Shown one piece after another: positions 35,991 through 48,669 of a DNA stretch of 64,000 bases. Each line of letters starts with the position of its first letter. The stretch's first letter is position 1. The DNA comes from Epiperipatus broadwayi (Eukaryota > Onychophora > Udeonychophora > Euonychophora > Peripatidae), in contig JAQFVV010013075.1 of assembly GCA_028023455.1 (NCBI GenBank), positions 186,001 through 250,000 on the forward strand. Direction: 5' to 3'. The translations under genes and the position numbers were made by a program. The notes beneath the pieces were generated by a model. It ran no database searches, had not been told where the DNA came from, and worked only from the letters and a program-made list of their open reading frames with translations.

Positions 35991-36119
35991 TTACATATAT
36001 ATCTAAATCAACTGCCCTTTGTTTATTTCTTATATCCCATCCATTCTTTTTCTTTCTAAGAACACTGCAATTTAAAATCCCACACCCTTTACAAGTTTCC
36101 TGAACTACATTCTTTATAA

Positions 36120-36250
36120 ATCAGACTCCCTAAAACTTCACTTCCTTGTTTCCCTAAGTGCAACTCATCTTTACTATATAACTCCCTCTTCCCAATAAAA
36201 AAATCCCACACATCCACAAATGTAACATCATTTCTCTAACAAATTATTAC
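36120..36250 (-). pseudogene. SGNH/esterase-like C-terminal block upstream of the LINE endonuclease
   Basis: The minus-strand frame reads FVDVWDFFIGKRELYSKDEL followed by HLGKQGSEVL. D-x-L-H-L-x-x-x-G is the signature of the last catalytic block (Asp and His) of SGNH hydrolases. A stop follows before the endonuclease. Only this end of the domain is legible. In the LINE it is presumably part of ORF1 or of the N-terminal polyprotein. Confidence 0.5.
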
Positions 36251-36259
36251 ATATACAAT

Positions 36260-37010
36260 ACTATCTAGTGTTCCATAGTAGAAATAAAATAACCACAATA
36301 CCAAAAATAAAACAGTAAAATAAAACAAAATTTTCATATAAATATCCAATATAACTTTTAAAAAGAAAATGACTATGTAACATAACAATATACAAAACAA
36401 TATATACATTTATTATATAACATTATATATGTTGTCTTATATAATTTTCCATTCATTATCAATTCACCAGTTGTTAATTGAGTTTATTAAAGTTTTGTAA
36501 ATATTCATATAATTATTTAATATGTTTCATATAATTGTTTTTATTTTTTAATTTTATCATAATTTTGTAGCATCTATTTTATATCTATTTGTTAAGTTAT
36601 GAATATATAAAGCAGATTTATCATCTTGCCTATTCATTGCATTGTTATCTCTAACATTTTTCATGTATGACAATTGTAAATTATATTGCAAATTCGCAGT
36701 TGATTTTATATAAAATTCGTTTCTTGTTTTTTATATCATCTTTTAAGTTATGATTACCTCTAAATTTATCCAGATATTTGTTATTTGGCCAACTAATATT
36801 TTATATGCTCATCAATACAATTTTTTTTTAACAATATATTATGATTTTTGAGATAATATGAAAATTTGATCTATTTCTTATTTAAAGTATAATCATTATC
36901 TTCCTTATAATCATTATGCATAAATATGCTTTTATCTATCACATATTTTTTAAAATTTAAAAGTATATTTTTAATAGTTTTAAGATTGTATCAATAAAAT
37001 TTGTATAATT
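36260..37010. other. AT-rich non-coding DNA, no gene seen
   Basis: May hold the unrecognisable 5' part of the LINE. Nothing else seen. Confidence 0.5.
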
Positions 37011-37020
37011 TAATAACCAA

Positions 37021-37188
37021 TAAACATCACATGACCACCTCCTATGCTTGTGTATAACTGTTGTTAAAACAGGCAAAACTCACCATATATATATATTGCC
37101 ACACACAGCAAGCAATATATATAGTGAGTTTTGCCTGTTTTAACAACAGTTATACACAAGCATAAAAGGTGGTCATATGACATTTATT
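37021..37188. repeat. Long perfect-looking hairpin
   Basis: Arms of about 75 bp (CATCACATGACCACCTCCTA... and its complement ending near 37188) contain ACTGTTGTTAAAACAGGCAA / TTGCCTGTTTTAACAACAGT, matching exactly, around a centre of TA-rich sequence and GCCACACACAGC. The outer right arm is also the left end of the hammerhead-bearing element that follows. Confidence 0.85.
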
Positions 37189-37590
37189 GGCTTAAAACCA
37201 ATCCTGCCTAATAGGATAGTGGTGGCTATGGTTATTAAAGAACCAAAGACACCAAAATGTATGGGTACTAAACTAGGTTCAGACCCACATAACTATATAA
37301 GCTAATGGGCTTGGATTGAAAACATTAATGTGGTTTCAGTTTAAGACTCATAGTTTTTTAGTTAAATGGACGTAAAAGGTGGTTGCTGAAGGGTTGCATT
37401 AGATCCTAAGATCTAAATGCAGTGCTCTCAGATCCAAGGCTTCGCACTGATGAAGGTCATAAGCCAGAAACTAGTCTGGGGATATTGGATGAGTAGGCAC
37501 TATATAAGGATTTTATGCACAAGCCTTCCGGTATCCATTGATTACTCTAGCATGCTGTGTGTGGCAATATATATAGTGAGTTTTACCTGG
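37072..37590 (+). mobile_element. Non-autonomous element with terminal inverted repeats and a hammerhead (family C)
   Basis: The left end (GGCAAAACTCACCATATATA then TATATTGCCACACACAGCA) and the right end at about 37545-37590 (TGCTGTGTGTGGCAATATAT then ATAGTGAGTTTTACC) are reverse complements. The 400-bp body has mixed composition, no ORF and a hammerhead-like motif near its right end. It resembles terminal-repeat pieces of Penelope-like elements or a retrozyme-like element; no RT is present. Confidence 0.55.
37421..37501 (+). ncRNA. Type I hammerhead ribozyme-like motif, family C
   Basis: CTGATGA at 37447-37453 is canonical. Stem II has GGT 37455-37457 pairing with GCC 37463-37465, with an A/A mismatch at its base. 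GAAAC is at 37467-37471, followed by a TA loop and GTC at 37474-37476, giving a 2-bp stem III and predicted cleavage after C37476. Stem I is long: CA before the core with TG after it, ATCCAA 37432-37437 with TTGGAT 37485-37490, a CTC/GAG step, and AGTGC 37421-37425 with GCACT 37497-37501, separated by internal loops. The extended stem I with loops is typical of natural type I hammerheads. Confidence 0.6.
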
Positions 37591-37599
37591 TATAATTTA

Positions 37600-37930
37600 A
37601 TACATTGATTCTGTGATAAATCAGCTACACTTTTATCTGTACTATATTTATCAATTCTATATTTAAAATTTTTAATAACTGCCATCTTTTGTCCCCATGC
37701 TTTGAATCTACATAAATATACATATTTTTAATTTGTTTTCTTTAATAAAGTATTTTAACAAAATACTATTATCATTATCTATGTGAATATATATTGTAAT
37801 GTTTTATGTTTTGATTTAGGCCTTATATTATGCACTGTAATGTATTAGTTGATCAAACTATAAAAATAATATATAGCTATATTTCCTGATTAACTGACCT
37901 AATATTCGAATTGCATGGAATCAGTTTTTA
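37600..37930. other. AT-rich non-coding DNA, no gene seen
   Basis: Contains TAGTTGATCA and TATAGCTATATTTCCTGAT near 37848-37892, words also found inverted near 11.1 kb, so a small repeat may be shared. Otherwise empty. Confidence 0.4.
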
Positions 37931-37974
37931 ATTTATTTAAGAGGATGCCAGAGTATATAGACTACCTGATTCGA

Positions 37975-38115
37975 AGTACCTCATCAATTTGAAACAAATA
38001 ACTAAAACACAATATTTAAAAAAATGTACACTTTCTTCCATCACATAGCATATCATAGATTCACAGCAAATAACTAAAATGCAATATTTTAGAAATTTCA
38101 CTTTCTTGTTACTTA
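37975..38115. repeat. Two-unit tandem repeat of about 69 bp
   Basis: The block (A)CAAATAACTAAAA..CAATATTT...CACTTTCTT occurs at about 37993 and 38062. The 92-codon frame on the minus strand is internally repeated only because of this duplication. Confidence 0.7.
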
Positions 38116-38219
38116 AATCTTTTATATAGAATTTCCTCTCACTTAATTTTTCTCTAAATTTAATAATAAAATCTAATAAACTAAAATTTAGCAAGCAATG
38201 AAAAGTTGATATCAATGTT

Positions 38220-39845
38220 AAATATTTATTAAAACAAATTAAATTATTTAAATGATAAATTGTAAATTACTAATAAATTGGAAAGTATATGCACTTCCAG
38301 ATAATAATGTTAATCAAATAATTAAATAGTTCATATTTAATTCCCTTCGCTTAAGCTTTTTCTAGAAAGCAGTCCATGGACAAAATGAATATTTATAATA
38401 AATCATTGAATGCCTCTATCTGTATTTGAAGTTTGTCGTTAGCTATTATAGTTAAATTTAGTTTGCAAATATTTAATTAGACATAAACTAATGTAGGAAT
38501 ATTAATTTACTGATAAATTCTGTGCTTTACATAAATCGTTGATTATATTATGCATATTTTTGGGGTGTGAATGAGCTCTTTGTTAGTTTATTCCATTGAC
38601 ATTTTCACAGTCCTCAAACATTTTAGGCTAGACTAAAGATTTTTGAAGGGACCTCTTTATGCAAAAGGGGATGGGGTCTTCAAATGCTCTAGTTTCCACT
38701 TCTGGATGAATTAGTTCAGCAGGTTAGACAATTTTCTCTAGCCAGGACCCCCCAAAAGCAGCCAAACCAAAAATGACCACACAATACCCTTTATACTTAA
38801 TACCACTTTTGAGATTTCTGTGCATATATTTTTGTCTTTTGTTTTATTGTTGGAATACACATTTTCATTACAAAGTCTTTTCTTTTATAAGTTATTTCCA
38901 CCATCTTCAATTATCATAAAAAAGGTTTTTTCTCTGATTGTAATCTCTTGCAGTTATATATTTTTTTGTTTATGTGGATAAGCAATCTGTATGCAATTCT
39001 ATTTATTCCAATTTTAACTTTAATTAAATAGATACTATCAAACCCAAATAACTTTAATTGAACATATCTAAAAATAAATTATACTAACTAAAAAAAAAAA
39101 ATCTTAATTCTGTCTATTGAATGATTTTTAATTTTTTCTATTAGTGTTTAAATATTACAAATGCCAAAACGCTGTGAATTATACATATATTTATATAGTC
39201 AATATATCTTGTAATGGTCATATTTGTGTAATCTGACCACAAGACAAAAAGACCAAACAGGTACTCTTAAGCAGCATATACAGGGTTACCCCATGATCTT
39301 AGTTTAAAACTTACTTAGGCTTCCTATTCTTTTGCATAACCAACACCCTTAATGTTTCACAGCTTCCCTTCTTCATACACCATGATGTATCTCATGGTTC
39401 GAACATACTCTATTTCTTAGGGTTCTTTCATTGACTTGGGAGCTTATCTATACTACCACTCATAAATATACATCAATTACCTTATTACGTAAAGGTTTAC
39501 ATATGGATTCAACCAATCTATACTTAATAATTTCCCACAAGCATGATCTTATATGCAAGTTTATAGGTCAGGTACAAAGCCAGGGATGCACAAATTTAAT
39601 AAATTAACAATATACTTAAATCTACACAATTCTTACTAATGGTCAAACATAAATTGTTTCATAATGTTGTTTTTAATAATTAATAATGATTCCAACACAA
39701 TTGAATAAAACAACTATATAATAATAATAAATATTTTCTTTATTGAATGATTTTTCACCCTATATTAGGTTCTTTTCAAAATATACTTTTCTAATACTCC
39801 CTATAACTTTCATTTTACATAATCATTTTATATAATATCATAACC
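38220..39845. other. AT-rich non-coding DNA, no gene seen
   Basis: Patches near 38.6-38.8 kb and 39.2-39.4 kb are somewhat GC-richer but hold no frame, RNA or repeat that could be named. Confidence 0.5.
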
Positions 39846-39852
39846 TATATAT

Positions 39853-42021
39853 TGTAAATGGTATGGTGGAGCTAACAATCATACTGTATTACAAGGGCGC
39901 CATCTAGGCATTTGAACCTAGAAAATTTATAGAGTAGGCAGATACATGCTGTTAAGATCCCACTTTATTTTATATTTAGACCATTAACCCAAGTCACTAG
40001 CTCAGTGGAGATGCAGAGATAATAATATATATATATATCTTTATTTAATCTATATCTTAAATATAAAAAAATAAGAGCCACTTCCAGTAATTAACACACA
40101 AACAATATTTATTTACGCACATATATAATCATTTTAAATTTGAGGAATAACATTTATTATCTAGATTTTAATATTAACTTTTAATTTAAATTATTATTTT
40201 AAGATTTTGAATCATCCACACAGATGAATTTTATATTTATTTTAACATTGTCGAGTATGAATAAACTACATAGTTTGTATTTGAAAAGAAAATATTCTAT
40301 CCCTTATTTAACCTTAGGTCAAAAGTTCGCAGTCAAACCGGCATCAATCCATCTGATACATTGATGTATTCAATGTAGCATGAAAATATGACAGCACTAA
40401 ATACTATACAGTCAGAAATGTACATCTGCAAAGTATGGTTAGAGAAGATATTGACTCTCAACCAAACAGGAATGCTACATCTGTTGGCAAGAAGAACAAT
40501 AAAAACTCCATAGAAAGGAACTGCATTTCATCTTACTATCCTTCCATAGGCACAAGGGGATATGTGGCATATAAATAGATCCTGTCTGGAGCGGATCTCA
40601 TACTACATCTACTAATTACACCAATATATGTAATCCATTGACCTAATTTAACTATGAAACAAATAACCTAAGATTATCCTCCCCTAATTAATTAATATAA
40701 CTTTACAAATCTATATAGCCATTCATGCCTGACTTAAATTTAACATTTATATAAATTCGCAGAGATGGATTTTAGAAAAGTTTGTTTTTAATGTTGAGTA
40801 TAGATTGACTACATAGATTACATGCTCAAAAACATTTCAACATAAACATAAATGAACAAAATATAAAATCATTGATGTAATTGCAGAGGGAATTCACTAG
40901 AAACCTAATGGCATTCATCATAAGATGCCGCATTGACACCAATAACTAAAAAGACATCCGAATAAATACATTTTAGATATTCAACATAAGATATCATTAT
41001 TTACCAAATGTCTATATATTTTAATCATATATGAAAACAAAAATGTAATTAAACATGAACGAATCTATGCAAGCATCTATGCCCAACTTAAATTTAATGC
41101 ATTTAGTAATTTCTACAATAAATATTAATAATAAAAAAATGGAAATGATTTTTAGCAAACTTAAATGTAAAAAAAAAAAAAAAATTAATCAATAATTGAT
41201 TTGGAAAAGTCAGATTATAGTTCATTTTACAAAAATTTGATTTAGCTTGTTTATTAAACTTGTCAAATCTTGACAAAAGTTCTTAATTACTTTTAAATTT
41301 TAAAATTGTTCAGTTCAATAGCTTACAGTAGAATAGTCATGGTTCTTGATGCCAATTCCCATGAGGTCCCCAATGGAAGACCGGTCTGTTGTTCATACCA
41401 TAGTTCTCAATCTGGAGGCTGCTTTAGCTGGTTCAATCCTGTTTTTCAGTCATTTTATTTGAAATAAGTGAGAGAGAGCAATAAGTGAATCTTATCGCTC
41501 TTCTCACAAAATCAAACTGGAACTGTCTTTAATTTCAATATTTTTCCTTTTTATAATCCTCTGTATTCAAGGAACAAAATATCACTAATCCATCATTTTC
41601 ATTATAGTCCGAGCTGAGGCTTGGTGCTTCCATTGGTCAAGCTAATTATTTTTATTCTTTTATCTATATCTTTCCTCTGACTTTTTAATTATATAAGAGC
41701 CCCAAGGGCTAGTTTGCTTTACGATAATTAATAAACAATCATTACTATTTACTGAGATTATATATAAATCTTTTTACAAAAATATTTTATCTTTACATCT
41801 TGTACTTTTTTTATAAAAAAAAATACGTTCAAGCACTTTTTTTATTTATTAAAAAAAAAGAAATACTTTTAAAGTTTTGCATCTGTGTGAATATATATAT
41901 ATATATATATTGAACAAGTCTTTAAGTTTTTTAGCTTTAGTTTTTAATAAATTTATTTTTATTTGCGAACTTAAAGTTTTTATTTTAAATTAATGTAATC
42001 GCATATTTATATACCGTTACA
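39853..42021 (-). mobile_element. 2.2 kb LTR-like unit, copy 2 (inverted relative of 6640-8864)
   Basis: It starts TGTAAATGG after a TATAT tract and ends GTTACA before (TA)n. Read on the minus strand it matches copy 1 through most of its length: the CTAGGTTCAAATGCCTAGAT block near its left edge, the region 40880-41010 against 8210-8350, and 40600-40760 against 7640-7790. An internal (AT)n tract at 41891-41910 has no counterpart in copy 1. Divergence is substantial, so the two insertions are old or came from different subfamilies. No coding sequence is kept in common, which supports a regulatory unit such as an LTR. Confidence 0.6.
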
Positions 42022-42029
42022 ATATATAT

Positions 42030-43770
42030 ATATATATTCCCTCCCCATCATTTTTATGTACATATTTTTTAAACAATAAATAAAATTACATTAAATACAA
42101 TTCAATAATTATATTCATATATTATACACCATAAATTATATATTACTTTACATTAACTCCATTAAATTAATTATATACACATATTTTATACACTAAACTA
42201 AATTATATATCATTTCTCATATATTTCTACTAACCACATCTTCAAATATAACCTTATTTATTTATAGTTATATATTAATATAAAAAACAACAACAACAAA
42301 ACACAAAAATAAATCAACCATATATTAAATTTTTCAATTATCCTTAAATGCTCATTTACTACTCAACTTTGCAGGTCCTTTAACTAAATTAACACATTTA
42401 CTCATATTCTCTTGAATATATATTCTCTCATAATATTACTTTCTATTATAATCTTTAACATATTTTATAACTTCCATATCTTCAATAAGAAAATATTTAT
42501 TATATTATATAGTTGTTTTATATCAATTGTGTTGCAATCATTATTAATCTACACAATTATACTATGCTTCCAGTCCACAAATAACAATTATAATTAATAG
42601 TTATAACAAAAGTTTATTATAGAAAAGGAGCTAGTGAATAGATAGCTTACAGATTTGTTAAATAAATGATTCTATTGGCTTTTTACATCATAACAATGAA
42701 CAGAATGGTGATTTATATATTATAGCATGTGTTCTATTAATTTATTAATATTTATAGGTTTTTATCAGCTGTTATGAGTTTGAATGCTAATTTATTGTTA
42801 TATCATATAAACGGAACTATTGTAGATGGGTTTGATTTTAAGAATATCCAGGATTAATTATGCCTAGGTGAAAGTTAAACAAATGGTAAGAACAAATAAT
42901 AATAATAAGAATAAAAATCAACTTAGTAATCAGATGGCATGGTTCACTATGAATGACAGATGCCCCTCACTGCAGAGATACATCTGCTTCAACCTGAAGA
43001 CACATACCAATGGAGAAAAGGAGAATGTGTTAAAATCTAAGATTTGAGAGCTGCAAAGAGTCTTCAGCTCCACACAGAACCTGGACTGGTACTAATACTT
43101 GAATAAGACACCCAAACCCACAAGATATCTGGTCTACCATTATGCAGTTTTTGACCATATGTGATGAGTGAACCAAAAATCAGATGTAATGAAGTTTATA
43201 ATAATAATATAAACTATGACAATAAAATATGGATAGCAGGAATGCAAGTTATAAGAACAATAAATAATAACTTTATATATCTTCTACCCACACTAATAAA
43301 TACTATAAAATTCATTTTAACAAATCATAAGTGATCCATGTTAATCATATATGGTTTGGATAGATATTCAAAACTCATTCACAACACAATATCTATTAAT
43401 AAAGCTTAACTTATAATTTTAATGTTGCAGTATTTAATATATAGGGATAATTTATCACTCATAATATAACCGACAGCTTAATCAGTTCTTTATTACCAAT
43501 ACCTATATACCAATAATTTTTCACTTTGCAGACAGATTATGCAATGTATATAGGCAATGCAGTACACATTATTACATAGATTACAAAATTACCACCGATA
43601 AATTCTTGATTATAATATTGAGGAATCATTAATATTACTTTTCTTTCACAAATAAACATATGACACAACTTACAAATATTTTCAATAATATAATTTCAGA
43701 TATAAAATGATCTTTTATATGTAAGGGTTGATTTAAATCTTAATAGGTAATATGGATCATAAAATCTTAC
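42030..43770. other. AT-rich non-coding DNA, no gene seen
   Basis: A slightly GC-richer patch at 42.94-43.18 kb gives no sustained frame. Nothing recognised. Confidence 0.5.
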
Positions 43771-43782
43771 ATATATATATAT

Positions 43783-46141
43783 TGTGCCAGGCACGTTTGA
43801 TGTGGCCAAGCACAAGAAAAGGTCAGATAAATTAATGGTCGAAAATACGTAAAAAGCCATTAAATTGGGGGTGGGTATACTATTTATATAATTAAAATTT
43901 GTTATAAATTAAGAGAGAGAACTGTGGCTATAGCATAAACTCACACACACATATGATTAAAGCCAATGTTTAAAGGCTTAGAAATATTTATTTGCAATTT
44001 TGATTTTTGTTTTTTATTTTTTTTAAAAAAAGAAAAAGATAACTCCAAAATGTATTTATAATTTTAAATATTGTTGTTTGTTGAAGAAACGGCATTTATT
44101 TAACAAATTGTTATTCTTTATTTATATTTTTTTTGAGTGTTTACAAAATGTAAAAAGGAAAATTTTAGATATTACTGTTGATTAAAAATATTTAAGAATA
44201 ATTTCAAAATCGAGGTTTTAATGGTCATTTTTTTCTTCAGTTGCATTTGAGCAAGTCATTGTCATAAAGTTAAGAAAAGTCTAAAGGCATTCTGGCTTCC
44301 TGTCCATGCTAAAATAATTTTAACAGGACAAAACAGTTTAATTAAACTTGCGATAATGCTGGGAGAGAAGAATGCCCAATCTAAGTGAAATATTCTTGTT
44401 AAAGCTTCAAATGTAGTAATGTAATTACTAAGGAAAAAATGAAAAAAATGTTATCTTTTATTAAAATTTTCATTAGTGATATATGTGATCTGAATGGAGA
44501 TATAAAAAAATAGGAAAAAACTAATTAGAAATCAAATTCTTAAAACAATTAGTCAAACCAATTCAAGGAGATTTAATTAATTTTTGTGTATGGAGGTGGG
44601 ATATCTGTTCTGAAATTGTGACAGGGCAGTTGACCTTTGCTTTTCCATTCACCTTAGTTTTTCTAAGAAGGCAGTCTAACTTTTTCTTGTCAAAGAGAGC
44701 AGTTCATGTTTGCAAATCTTATGAGGAAGCTAATGCTATTCTAGAAACAACACGAAGTCATGCAACTGTTTTAATCATGCTGATTCTAATACCTGGTAAG
44801 CCGTAAGATTTACTCTAATAAGCAAGAAAAAAAAAAAAATTCTTCTGTCATTCTAAATCAATGGACATTAATCCAGGCCATCAGTGAAATAACCTAGCAG
44901 TTAACCAGTCAGTTGATTCGGATGGAAGCATAACTACAACATGCCATCAAAGCCTGTAGTCAACCTAGAATCCTTAAACCAATAAAGGACGACTAATATT
45001 GTTTAATATACTATTTAATATCCATTCTTCAACTATGATGCCAATCAAGCATTCACTTGCAGATAAAATGATCATGGAATAGAAGCCGACTTCAGCAAGC
45101 CCATCCAGCTCCTCTTCCGCCATCCCACAAGAATGTAAATGTCGAGATTTGAACACCAAGTGATGATCAAGTCATGAACTTGTGCTGCAGTCAGGTCCAG
45201 CCCTTGTCGCAGTAGATGAACGTATAGTATAGCCCACTCAAAACCCATACAAGAGTGAAACTTATAGACTTTATCGGGTACACTATTTTTTTTGTGTTTA
45301 TTTTATTTTAAATTTAATACCCATTTCATAAATATATATTTCATATACATACATACATAAACACACCTGTATATAACTCGCTAAATTTTTCTTGTTTGTG
45401 TAATGCATATGTGTGAGTCTATTTATAATCCACAGATCACTATATCTCTCACGTATAATTATTTAATACATTTACTGATTTAAGAAAAAAAATTTTTTTT
45501 TTCATTTAATCAAATTATTGCTCTATTAAGTAATTCTTTATGATTAGTTTTGTTTTATTGATATGATGTGTGTAATGTATAATATGCATTTGTATATTTA
45601 TTCAATTTGGGAACTTTAATTTTATATTTATGTTATAAATGGTAGGGGGTATTGGGTTAATAAAAGATTTTATAATTTAAAAGCGACTACTGCCATATAT
45701 TCCATATTTTTTTCATCATTTACTTTATCTAACCCCATATTAGTTAGTTATGCGAGTTTTCTGAGCCCCAATTCTTTTAACTGAGTATAAGAGTATGCTG
45801 AGCTAGCAAATGGGATACCTTCTTACTGGAACCTAAATCTTTATTTTCATGAGGATACTTATTTATTATTTTTTTATGAATAATTATTTATCAGCACACA
45901 TGCCCTAATATCCTTTCAGGAGGAGAGTTAAATTTCCTTCTGGGAGTGGTGTGAGGGGTTGATTTAGAGTCACCCCCCAAAGGTATGTAAGGGTCAATCT
46001 TTCCATAAGTATCTTCTGAGTCCGTAACACTGTTACGGTAAAGTTTTGAATTTTTTCTTACTTCAGGATATTGCCATATTTTCCCTCATGTTCGTTTTAT
46101 GCACATGCTCATATTAATGGAGTAAGTGGTTAACTGGTATA
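43783..46141 (+). repeat. 5' long terminal repeat
   Basis: 2359 bp, starting TGTGCCAGGC after (TA)n. Homology with the 3' LTR stops at GGTATA. It ends in TA rather than the usual CA. Small frames on both strands near 44.6-45.2 kb are present in both LTRs with many amino-acid differences and are not credible genes. Confidence 0.85.
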
Positions 46142-46154
46142 GAAACGTAATTTT

Positions 46155-46172
46155 TGGCACCTGACATGTAAG
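46155..46172 (+). promoter_or_regulatory. Candidate primer-binding site
   Basis: TGGCACCTGACATGTAAG lies 13 bases after the 5' LTR. A TGG start is what pairing with the CCA end of a tRNA requires. The tRNA was not identified, and the gap from the LTR is longer than usual. Confidence 0.4.
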
Positions 46173-46317
46173 CCTTACTTAACGTGGCCAGTATAGGAAA
46201 GAGACGGCCGTGAAACATCTAAAGAAAAGAGAAAATCTCGCAAAATCTCAAAAATATTGGGAATGATTTTTTTATAGAGATAAGATTTGAAAAAAAAGTT
46301 TACGATTACGAAACTTA

Positions 46318-46745
46318 ATAAATAAAAATTCTAAACTTTGTTTTGTTTTTGAAGTGACATTTGTCACTATAGTAGTACTCATTTAGATTATATTACCATG
46401 TGTGCATATTTAAAAAAGTTTACAATTGAGAATTGTTATAAATAGAAATTCTAATTTTTTTTTTTTTTTTTAAGTGACGATTGTCACTATGATAATACTG
46501 ATTAAGTTTATTTCGTCGTATATACGTATTTAATAAAAATTAAAGGCAGTATAAAAGTATAAACTGTGCATTTAATAAAAATAAACTGCGGTACATAGGT
46601 ATAATCAAATCTTAATATATAAGAATTAAAAACTTTATTTTGTTTTGAAGCGATCCTCGTCACTACAATACTATTGATTTAGATTGTTTTAGCTATATAT
46701 AAGTATTTATAGTAAAAATAAATGATAGTATACAAGCATAAACTA
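46318..46745 (+). repeat. Diverged tandem repeats in the retrotransposon leader
   Basis: Three diverged units share AANTTCTAA-type starts, a T-rich run, GAAG(T/C)GA-C-TTGTCACTA and a trailing TAAACT(G/A)CGTA(T)-type word. They lie between the primer-binding site and gag. Role unknown. Confidence 0.5.
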
Positions 46746-47296
46746 CGTATTGAATAAAAACAAGCATTGGACTGTGGAAATAAAGATTTTTTTTTTTTTT
46801 AAAAAAGAGAAAAGGGAAAGTAAATCTTTATTGAATAAAGTAGAATTGTGAAGTTGCATGATAGGGAATTTAGTTTTTGATGGTACGTAACAGTTCAGAA
46901 TCGTAATACTATTCATGATCAATTTCTTTTCACTTTGAAAACAATTCCAATATGTGCACAATTTAATGTTAGCTTGGTTTTTATATATTTTTATTGGTGT
47001 TTGAAGGGCGATCTTGGAATAATTTGGTTATTTATAGTAAATAAATGAATGAGAAAAATGTAACATGTAAGGGAAAAATAAATGATGGTAGGAATAGGGG
47101 AGCTCGGTACGGCATGCGTTGAATAATTTTATGAAAAGAAATAAATAAAGAGAACATAAGTTAAAAAGCCATTAAAGTATTAAGAAGTAATCGAACGAAA
47201 TATAGCTAAAGTTGTATAACAAAGCAAATATATAAATAGGTGAAAATAATACTGTATATGTGGACAAGATCACAGTCCAGAATTAAAAAGTTAGAT

Positions 47297-48668
47297 ATGA
47301 GTGAGGAGTGCAATGAAATAAATGAGGAAAGGGCAGAAGTAAGCCAGCCTAAAATAACTGAAAGCAGAATAGAGGAAGCAATGGAGCCTCAAAGTGAAGG
47401 AAAACCCATAGGGTAAAATGAAAACTTAATGAAAATGATGGAGATGTTTGTAAATACTATAAGGCTAGAAATCAGTCAGATATCAAAGGAAATAGCTAAA
47501 AGGATTGATGACTTTAGGGAAGAAATATCCTTAGGGATTGAAACAAGGTTTCAAGGTGTAGAAGAAAACTGTAGGGGCCTCCATCAGATTAATAGTGATA
47601 GGTTGGAAGAAATCCAAACAAGCAAGTAATGGAAGCAGATTTCAAGAGAATACAAGAAATAGGCAAAAAGGTTGAAGAAAGTGAAAAAACTTATAATGAC
47701 AGGATAGAGAAATTAGAAATGCACCGAGTGGTGAGTGATGATAAAATAGGGCATCTGTGTCAGACAGTTAGCTGGATTGAGCAACAGATGGTAGAACCTC
47801 CAGATGGTGCTATTATTACAGAACAGAAGATGGTAAATGATAAAATGGAGATTAGAATAAGGGAGATGGAACGAAGGGTGGAGGATCTTAGTGCAGCTAG
47901 GCACAAGAAAACAACAGGGGATGATACAATACGTATGAAAATATGTGAAGGGTATGAGGATAGTAGTGAGTTTTCAAAAGTAAGACCAATGCAGCAAGAA
48001 TTTGGAGAGGTTAAGATAGTAGAGGGAGGTCAGTTAGATCAACCTAACATCAATCAGTTTTTAAAAATTAGAATTTTTGAGGGGCAAGCTGGAGAAGCTC
48101 CATTGGAGCATATAAATAGCTTGGAAAAGTACTTCAGTGCTAACAAAATGGTAGAGAAAGATAAACTAACCATTGCAAGTAACCACCTACAGGGTGATAC
48201 TCAGTCATGGTGGGAATCTTTGTTCTCTCAACCACCAACTATTGATGGTTTTAAAGAAGCACTAGTAAGAAATTTCTGGAGTGAAGAGCACCAGTAGACC
48301 ATCTTATACCAGATAATGCAAGAGAAGTATAGATCTAATGGGGGTGAGAGCTATCTAAAATTTTTCCGAAGACAAGTGGTGAAGCTAAGGATGCTCAGTG
48401 CATATCGCACATCGGAAGGCCAGATCATAAGGATAATATGCCACAACCTACCCTTTAGAATTGATCAAATGATTCTCACTGCCAATACAAATTTGATAGA
48501 GTGATTGGCAGAACTACTGAGTGCTGTGGTAATGAGCCAGCAGGACCATCCACCAGATAGAACCCATGAAAACATTAGGCTCAATGCCATGGGCTGGGGG
48601 GAAACAAATATGCAGCTGAACACAAACCTTGGTATAATTATAAGTATTCCAGAAATCTTAAGTGAATG
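47297..48668 (+). pseudogene. Retrotransposon gag-like gene, broken
   Basis: From ATG 47297 the frame reads an acidic start (MSEECNEINEERAEVSQP), meets a TAA near 47414, continues through a coiled-coil-like stretch (LEISQISKEIAKRIDDF), then shifts by one base at about 47629. After more coiled coil comes a capsid-like region: IRIFEGQAGEAPLEHINSLE, NHLQGDTQSWWESL, and, after a TAG at 48295, YLKFFRRQVVKLRML. The F.G....A..WL..LE.YF and A...L.G.A..WW..L pattern is that of the retrotransposon gag domain of Ty3-type elements. No CCHC zinc knuckle is legible. At least three in-frame stops and one shift show it is dead. Confidence 0.7.
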
Positions 48669-48669
48669 A

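Larger units (their letters stand above)
32385..36250 (-). mobile_element. Degenerate LINE: SGNH, endonuclease, RT, zinc knuckle
   Basis: Minus-strand blocks lie in the order of a non-LTR retrotransposon: an SGNH/esterase-like end (about 36125-36235), an APE-type endonuclease (about 35214-35990), RT (about 33567-34600), a zinc knuckle (32688-32918) and a tandem 3' tail (32385-32640). The span of about 3.9 kb is close to full length for one large ORF. Frames are broken many times. Some APE-type LINE families (for example CR1/L2-type ORF1s) carry an esterase of this fold; here it lies just upstream of the endonuclease. The exact clade is not decided. Confidence 0.75.

Noticed and set aside
37937-38215. 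92-codon ORF with an internal protein repeat
   Set aside because: The repeat is explained by a 69-bp DNA duplication; no domain or codon bias.
44618-45159. Short ORFs inside the 5' LTR with counterparts at 50110-50755 in the 3' LTR
   Set aside because: They match because the LTRs match; the 61-codon pair differs at about ten residues with no sign of protein constraint and no known domain.
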